Shown: positions 59,369 through 64,000 of the stretch, in pieces
Numbering within the stretch: position 1 is the stretch's first letter
How the letters are laid out: the number at the start of each line of letters is the position of its first letter
Assembly (NCBI GenBank): GCA_036559465.1
Contig: DATBTC010000017.1
Coordinates: forward strand, 1 to 64,000
Reading direction: 5' to 3'
Length of the DNA stretch: 64,000 nt
Origin: JAHFPN01 sp036559465
Lineage (GTDB): Bacteria > Pseudomonadota > Alphaproteobacteria > Rhizobiales > Xanthobacteraceae
Position numbers and translations under genes: made by a program
The notes under the pieces: generated by a model
Database searches by the model: none
The model's input: only the letters and a program-made list of their open reading frames with translations
Told to the model about the DNA's origin: nothing

Positions 59369-59812
59369 ATGCTCGACCAGGTCTATAACCGCCGAATTCT
59401 GGAGCTCGCCGCTGACATCCCCCGGATCGGGCGGCTGGCGGCGGCGGACGCGTCAGCGACCGCGCACTCCAAGCTGTGCGGCTCGACGGTCACCGTGGAC
59501 GTTGCCATGGACGGCGACCGGGTGAGCAATTTTGCTCACGAGGTGCGCGCCTGCGCGCTCGGCCAGGCATCGTCCTCGATCATGGCGCGCAACGTCGTCG
59601 GTTCCAGCGCCGACGAATTGAAGCGCGTGCGCGGCGAGATGTTCGACATGCTGAAGAAGAACGGCAAGCCGCCGTCAGGGAAATGGGCGGACCTGGCAGT
59701 GCTCGAGCCGGTGCGCGATTATTCGGCACGGCACGCCTCGACTATGCTCACCTTCGACGCGGTCGTGGACGCTATCGGCAAGATCGAGGAAAAGCGGAAG
59801 GCCGCGCGATGA
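59369..59812 (+). CDS. Iron-sulfur cluster scaffold-type protein (IscU/SufU-like)
   Basis: A 147-residue IscU/SufU-fold protein. Two of the three usual cluster ligands are present: Cys37 in HSKLCGSTVTVD and Cys62 in VRACALGQASSSIMA. At the third site the sequence is SARHASTMLTFD, with Ala123 where classic IscU/SufU has Cys. The long region EMFDMLKKNGKPPSGKW is the SufU-type insertion. It may still accept clusters with other ligands or work in sulfur handling. AAGGA precedes the ATG. It overlaps yidD by 4 nt. Confidence 0.82.
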   Translation: MLDQVYNRRILELAADIPRIGRLAAADASATAHSKLCGSTVTVDVAMDGDRVSNFAHEVRACALGQASSSIMARNVVGSSADELKRVRGEMFDMLKKNGKPPSGKWADLAVLEPVRDYSARHASTMLTFDAVVDAIGKIEEKRKAAR

Positions 59813-60147
59813 GCATGAGCCGGCTCGACGCGATGTTCGACGCCGCGGCGCGCGCGCCGCGGGTTGCCGGGCGCGGGCTGGTGCTGGCCTATCGGTATAC
59901 GTTCTCGGCGATCGCCGGATTCGAATGCCGGCATCTGCCGACCTGTTCGGAATATGCCGACGAGGCGCTGGAGCGCCATGGCCTGTGGGCGGGCGGCTGG
60001 ATGACGGCTGCGCGCATCTGCCGGTGTCACCCGTACGGCACGGCGGGGCTGGATTTCGTACCACGGACTTTATCGCCGCGCGCGCGGTGGTACACTCCGT
60101 GGCGTTACGGAGTTTGGCGAGGGACGATGGAACGCGCCGACGGTTGA
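59809..60147 (+). CDS. yidD: Membrane protein insertion efficiency factor
   Basis: A 112-residue YidD-type protein. The domain starts GLVLAYRYTFSAIAGFECRH (about residues 19-38), with the conserved cysteines in CRHLPTCSEYADEAL and RICRCHPYGTAG. It helps YidC insert inner-membrane proteins. The start ATG 59809 overlaps the scaffold gene stop (ATGA); an extra C-terminal tail (ARWYTPWRYGVWRGTMERADG, last ~20 residues) extends beyond the core domain. Confidence 0.88.
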   Translation: MSMSRLDAMFDAAARAPRVAGRGLVLAYRYTFSAIAGFECRHLPTCSEYADEALERHGLWAGGWMTAARICRCHPYGTAGLDFVPRTLSPRARWYTPWRYGVWRGTMERADG

Positions 60148-60180
60148 TACAATTACGCCCCCGTCGGCGCGCCCGGCGCT

Positions 60181-61398
60181 TCAGCGGCTACCGGTTCGCA
60201 ACAACTCGAGCCGCCGAGGCGCTTCCCTCGACCCGAACTCCTTCGCTTTTTCGTACCAGCTTTGCGCCATCGCGGCGTCGGGCGCGGCGCCGTAGACGCC
60301 GAGCTCCTTCAACACGATGGGGTCGTAGGTGGCGGCGAGGATCAGTGCGGCGCGCGGATCGCGCGCTTCCGCCGCGCGGCGCAACAGCAACCGTGCGCTG
60401 GCAAGATCGCCGGTTTCAAACAGTTCCTGACCGCGCTTGAGTAGCGCCGCCAGTTCCTCGAGATCGAGGCGGCGAGCCGTGGTCGGCGAGGCCGCGTTGG
60501 GCGTTGCACCGGGCGCCGCGGCGTTGTCACGCCATTCGAGCCGCATGGTTTGCGTATCGGCGAGCGTCCCGTCTGGGAGGCGTAGCGCGACCGTGTAATC
60601 CATGGTGCCGACGAAACCCTGCGGCGGGCGCACGTGCGCTCCAGCCAGCTCATGGGCCGGAACTACCCAGGTGGTCGAGCCCCAGGGCCGGCCGGCGGAG
60701 AGCACGGTTCCGACCACGAGGCCGCTAACGATCGCGACTGCGCCGTCGATCGGACCCTCGGCCTTCAAGCCGACCGGAATCACATCGCCGTTTTCGATGG
60801 CGGCGCCTTCGATCACGAGCCGGACGGCCGAAACTGCTGGCGCGGGCTCGGCCGCGCGCGGCGTATAGGCGGCGACTCGCGTGAGCGCGTCGGAGCTGGC
60901 GGTCACCAGCGACTCCGGCAACGACATTTTTCCGGTCGCGGCGTAGACCGCGATGCCAGCGAGACAAGCGACGCCGGCGGCGACCGCGTAGGGTGCGAAG
61001 CTTCGCCTCACGCGTACCGGCTCCGGCGGCGGAGGCAGCACGACCGGGTCGAATTCGCGGCGGATGCGGCGCTGCTCGAGCGCGATCTCGCGCTCCAGCC
61101 GATCCATTTCGTCCGCGGACAGACGGAGCCGCGTCGGCGGGCGGGGCCGCGCCGGCGCTTCGGGCCTGCCGGGCAGCCGGGCGGGATGGATCTCGAAGGC
61201 GGGCTGCAGTGAAGCTTCGCTAGCGCGCACCTGCTCGGATGCGATTTCGCGTTCCAACCGGTCGAGGTCGGGGACCAGGCCGGCCTGTCCGCTCGTGGGC
61301 GGCGGCTGCTCGGCGCGTGCTTCGGGAAAGGCATCGTAGAGTTCGCGCTCTTCGGGCGATGGTTCGCGCTGCTGCGGCTGATGAATGGGGGAACTCAT
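60181..61398 (-). CDS. Membrane-anchored hypothetical protein with repeated coiled-coil motif and Sel1-like C-terminus
   Basis: A 405-residue protein I do not recognise. Residues 1-125 are charged and proline-rich, cytoplasmic, and contain the motif LDRLEREIASEQ (about residue 47) and again MDRLEREIALEQR (about residue 97). One hydrophobic helix follows (SFAPYAVAAGVACLAGIAVYA, near residue 140), then a probably exported beta-rich part, then a C-terminal helical repeat region (FETGDLASARLLLRRAAEARDP; AAPDAAMAQSWYEKAKEFG) similar to Sel1/TPR repeats. It may be a surface or signalling scaffold. It lies downstream of the TAXI protein gene, 72 bp away, same strand. Confidence 0.6.
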   Translation of the reverse strand: MSSPIHQPQQREPSPEERELYDAFPEARAEQPPPTSGQAGLVPDLDRLEREIASEQVRASEASLQPAFEIHPARLPGRPEAPARPRPPTRLRLSADEMDRLEREIALEQRRIRREFDPVVLPPPPEPVRVRRSFAPYAVAAGVACLAGIAVYAATGKMSLPESLVTASSDALTRVAAYTPRAAEPAPAVSAVRLVIEGAAIENGDVIPVGLKAEGPIDGAVAIVSGLVVGTVLSAGRPWGSTTWVVPAHELAGAHVRPPQGFVGTMDYTVALRLPDGTLADTQTMRLEWRDNAAAPGATPNAASPTTARRLDLEELAALLKRGQELFETGDLASARLLLRRAAEARDPRAALILAATYDPIVLKELGVYGAAPDAAMAQSWYEKAKEFGSREAPRRLELLRTGSR

Positions 61399-61470
61399 GA
61401 CAAACCCTCCATTTTCCCGGTATCCGGGTTCTCGGTTGCGGATGATGGATCTGGTCGGGGCACTCCCTCG

Positions 61471-62658
61471 TTAGCGGCGCTCGCGCGCCGTCTTCCATTT
61501 CAGAAACTCCTGAAACAGTTTCTCGCGATCCTCGGGCGCGAAGGCGCTCGCGGCCTGGCGCGTGGCGACGAAGTCGTTGAATTGCGCGCGCTCGGCGGGA
61601 TTGGCCGGCTGCGTTTGCACCGTCGGGCGGTTCTTCTGCAGCCATTCCTCGGCCGCCTCGTGGCGGTTCCAGCCGGGCAGTGTGGCGGCGAGGTTCGCTT
61701 CCATCCATTTCGGATGGCGCGGCTTCTTCTGGAACTCGGCGAGCTTGGGGAAGAACGCGTTGACGAAGGTCTCGATGCGCCGGTAGCGCTCGGAGCCCTT
61801 GGGCCAGTTATAGGCGAACAGCACGGCGCCCACGGCGATGGTGTCGATCTGCTGGCCGGGTTCGATCAGGGTCGGGTAGTCCTCGTGCGTGAGCACGGCA
61901 GGATAGAAATAGTCCTGCAGCGGTTTGGCATACGCCACCGGCAGGAGACGGAATCCGTCCGCCGAACGGATCGTCCGCGTGGAGCCCGTGGGCTTGCCGG
62001 CGATCAGGATGCTCGCGGCGATCTCGCCCTTCTTCAGCGCCTCGAAGGCGTCGGCCTGGCCCATGTTGACTTCCTTGACCGAGATTTTCAGCCGTTCGAA
62101 AATTTCACGAGTCGAGAGCTGGGTGCCGCTGCCGATGTCGCTGAAGTTCACCGTCTTGCCGGCCAACTGCTCGATCGAGGTGATGCCTGACTCGGCGCGC
62201 ACGATGAGGTGCATTTCCTCGTTGAACAGCTTGGCGATGTAGACGAACTTGTCGTCGACCGGGCCGATCTCGTTGGTGCGCTTGAAGCGGTTGAGCAGCA
62301 CCGACTGGGTGATGCCGAGATCGACGCCCTTGAGGAAGCGCACGTCGCGCAGATTCTGCCCGCCGCCTTTGCCGATGACGGCCAGCACGCGGAGCGTGTT
62401 GTCCTTCTCGTCGTCGAGCACCGCGGTCATATCGTATGCGGCCCGCAAATACGTGCCGTTCGGGTTGCCCGAGACGATATAGATGGTGTTCTGGTTGGTG
62501 AGCTGTCCGAGCTTGCCGACGTTGGGCCTTTCTTGCGCGATCGACGGTGCGACAAGCAGGCTGGCAGCAGCGAAAAACAAGGCGAACGCGATACGCGCGA
62601 TATAGTTCTCGGGTACGCGGACGCAACCGGCCGCACGCGGCCGTGACATGCCGTTCAT
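61471..62658 (-). CDS. TAXI family TRAP transporter solute-binding subunit
   Basis: A 395-residue periplasmic protein of the TAXI family. The N-terminal hydrophobic signal is ARIAFALFFAAASLLVAPS, ending IAQ. The TAXI core includes IYIVSGNPNGTYLRAAYDM, IGKGGGQNLRDVRFLKGVDL and SDIGSGTQLSTREIFERL. Solute-binding TAXI proteins usually work with a fused TRAP permease, but no dctQ/dctM-type gene is next to it here. The C-terminal 90 residues (PTVQTQPANPAERAQF onward) extend beyond the usual length. ATG 62658 or 62649 could be the start. Confidence 0.85.
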   Translation of the reverse strand: MNGMSRPRAAGCVRVPENYIARIAFALFFAAASLLVAPSIAQERPNVGKLGQLTNQNTIYIVSGNPNGTYLRAAYDMTAVLDDEKDNTLRVLAVIGKGGGQNLRDVRFLKGVDLGITQSVLLNRFKRTNEIGPVDDKFVYIAKLFNEEMHLIVRAESGITSIEQLAGKTVNFSDIGSGTQLSTREIFERLKISVKEVNMGQADAFEALKKGEIAASILIAGKPTGSTRTIRSADGFRLLPVAYAKPLQDYFYPAVLTHEDYPTLIEPGQQIDTIAVGAVLFAYNWPKGSERYRRIETFVNAFFPKLAEFQKKPRHPKWMEANLAATLPGWNRHEAAEEWLQKNRPTVQTQPANPAERAQFNDFVATRQAASAFAPEDREKLFQEFLKWKTARERR

Positions 62659-62964
62659 GACCCCTCCGTTTCACGCCCGGCGACCGGAAGGATTTATTCC
62701 GAGACGCCGCTTCCCACTTCGCGGCCCTGTGCGGGCTCTTTTTCCGGAGGCGAATCAAGCGCGCGAATGTGTCATCTGTTCGCAGGCTTTGTGACTTGAT
62801 TCGGGTATTCCATCGGCCGCGAAAAAATGATGAAGTGTGTTCGAAAATCTTCAGTAAAAACGGCGTGCGCCGAACCGGCTCGGCATCTGCCGCAATCTGA
62901 TCTACAAATGTCCGGTCACGCTTACCTGCGTTCGTAGGCAGCGAGTGAGCAGGAGACGAAGAAA
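62659..62964. other. Gene-free region before thrS
   Basis: About 306 bp between the TAXI gene start (reading left) and thrS (reading right). It is less GC-rich near 62800-62870 (GCGAAAAAATGATGAAG...) and must contain two divergent promoters. I see no T-box, attenuator or inverted repeat that would suggest a specific regulator. A good AGGAGA Shine-Dalgarno precedes the thrS ATG. Confidence 0.5.
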
Positions 62965-64000
62965 ATGGTCACGCTGACCTTTCCCGACGGCGCGCGCCGC
63001 GAATACCCCGACAACAGCACGGGTTTGGATGTCGCCAAGGCGATTTCGCCGTCGCTCGCCAAGCGCACGGTTGCCATGGCGCTCGACGGTGTGGTCGCCG
63101 ACCTCACGGACAAGATCGAAAAACCCTCTAAAATTGAATTCATCGCGCGAGACGACCCGCGCGCGCTCGAATTGATCCGCCACGACGCCGCGCACGTGAT
63201 GGCTGAGGCCGTGCAAACGCTGTGGCCCGGCACCCAGGTGACGATCGGCCCGGTGATCGAGAACGGCTTCTATTACGACTTTTTCCGCAATGAGCCGTTC
63301 CGGCCCGAGGATTTCCCGGCGATCGAGAAGAAAATGCGCGAGATTGTGGCGAAGGACAAACCCTTCACCAAGGAAGTCTGGTCGCGCGAGCAGGCCAAGA
63401 AGGTATTCCGCGACAAGGGCGAGAACTTCAAGATCGAGCTGATCGACGCGATCCCGGCCGGCGAGGCGCTGAAAATCTACAAGCAGGGCGACTGGTTCGA
63501 CCTGTGCCGCGGGCCTCACATGACCTCGGTCGGCAAAATCGGCAATGCCTTCAAACTGATGCGGGCGGCGGGGGCCTATTGGCGCGGGGATTCCAAGAAT
63601 CCGATGCTGACGCGCATCTACGGCACCGCCTGGGCCACGCAGGAAGCGCTCGACCAATATCTGCACCAGCTCGAAGAGGCCGAGAAGCGCGACCACCGCC
63701 GGCTCGGGCGCGAGATGGATCTGTTTCATTTCCAGGAAGAAGCGCCGGGCGCGGTGTTCTGGCACCCCAAGGGATGGACGCTGTTCCAGACGCTCGAGAA
63801 CTACATCCGCCGCCGCCAAGGCGCGGTCGGTTACGCGGAAGTGAGCGCGCCGCAGCTGATGGATTCCTCGCTGTGGGTCGCGTCCGGCCACATGGAAAAA
63901 TTCCGCGACATGATGTTCATCACCGAGGAGCGCGAGGACGAAGCGCGGCGCTACGTCATCAAGCCGATGAACTGCCCGGGCCACATCCAGATTTTCAAAA
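62965..64000 (+). CDS. thrS: Threonyl-tRNA synthetase, 5' part (runs off the window edge)
   Basis: The first ~345 residues of ThrRS. The TGS domain (MVTLTFPDGARREYPDNSTG) comes first, then the editing domain with HDAAHVMAEAVQTLWPG and GPVIENGFYYDF, the CRGPHM zinc-type element (DLCRGPHMTSVGKIGNAF), and the start of the class II catalytic core with motif 2-region MNCPGHIQIF at the edge. It charges tRNA-Thr and edits Ser-tRNA-Thr. AGGAGA lies 7 nt before ATG 62965. The C-terminal anticodon-binding part is outside the window. Confidence 0.95.
   Translation, partial: MVTLTFPDGARREYPDNSTGLDVAKAISPSLAKRTVAMALDGVVADLTDKIEKPSKIEFIARDDPRALELIRHDAAHVMAEAVQTLWPGTQVTIGPVIENGFYYDFFRNEPFRPEDFPAIEKKMREIVAKDKPFTKEVWSREQAKKVFRDKGENFKIELIDAIPAGEALKIYKQGDWFDLCRGPHMTSVGKIGNAFKLMRAAGAYWRGDSKNPMLTRIYGTAWATQEALDQYLHQLEEAEKRDHRRLGREMDLFHFQEEAPGAVFWHPKGWTLFQTLENYIRRRQGAVGYAEVSAPQLMDSSLWVASGHMEKFRDMMFITEEREDEARRYVIKPMNCPGHIQIFK

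Noticed and set aside
58963..59388. A 141-residue plus-strand frame in the folE-scaffold gap
   Set aside because: Arg-rich, ends inside the scaffold gene out of frame, no homologous motif and no Shine-Dalgarno.

Overview
The window is GC-rich, densely coded bacterial chromosome. It is most likely from an alphaproteobacterium of the order Hyphomicrobiales (Rhizobiales), perhaps a Xanthobacteraceae/Bradyrhizobiaceae-type organism. The reasons are family-level: an Usg protein, a DUF6867 gene inside a Liv transporter operon, DUF3126, DUF6494 and zf-CHCC proteins, a BcsS-like gene, CIRCE-controlled groESL, and a folE leader that looks like the alphaproteobacterial THF-II riboswitch. I see no phage, insertion sequence or CRISPR array; this reads as core and metabolic chromosome. 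The assignment is inference, since no search could be run.

Layout. 1-3.8 kb: edge of an SBF-type permease, a DadA-like FAD oxidase, a P1-family peptidase and a CcdA-like thiol-redox membrane protein. 3.8-9.2 kb: a complete branched-chain amino acid-type (Liv/HAAT) ABC operon on the minus strand. 9.4-13.3 kb: an HpaB/HpaC-like two-component aromatic hydroxylase with an AraC regulator and an enol-lactonase, probably an aromatic-catabolism module. 13.4-15.5 kb: an alpha/beta hydrolase and a MetY-type sulfhydrylase. 15.6-25.6 kb: a ten-gene molybdenum hydroxylase cluster (CoxG-S-L-M-D-E, two XdhC-type halves, a MoCF-MobA fusion and an SDR). Its large subunit carries the form II motif AYRGAGR, so it is probably not a true CO dehydrogenase.

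25.6-33 kb: a frameshifted BcsS-like gene, an MFS transporter, DUF72, groESL with CIRCE, usg, DUF899 and TfoX-N. 33-37.3 kb: a cyclophilin-like protein, two tandem MetE-like zinc proteins and two SDRs. 37.3-41.3 kb: the Anbu operon (circularly permuted ATP-grasp, alpha-E, transglutaminase, Anbu peptidase), a widespread system of unknown substrate. 41.4-44.2 kb: a CinA-like MoCF protein, an exported SnoaL-like protein, a Tat-exported intradiol dioxygenase, gpt and PilZ. 44.3-48.3 kb: a divergent copA/csoR pair with a palindromic operator in a 28-bp gap, a core-MetE and tRNA-Leu(UAA). 48.3-64 kb: housekeeping and small regulatory genes including cysE, gamma-carbonic anhydrase, PilZ, PAS, rhomboid, CBS, patatin, hisI, folE, a scaffold protein, yidD, a TAXI binding protein and the 5' part of thrS.

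The most interesting regions are the Anbu operon, the shared -10 arrangement at copA/csoR, the three MetE-like proteins, the molybdenum hydroxylase cluster, and the candidate THF-II riboswitch overlapping the folE ribosome-binding site. Start sites were moved from the longest possible start where a Shine-Dalgarno, an overlap with the upstream stop, or family N-termini argued for it.
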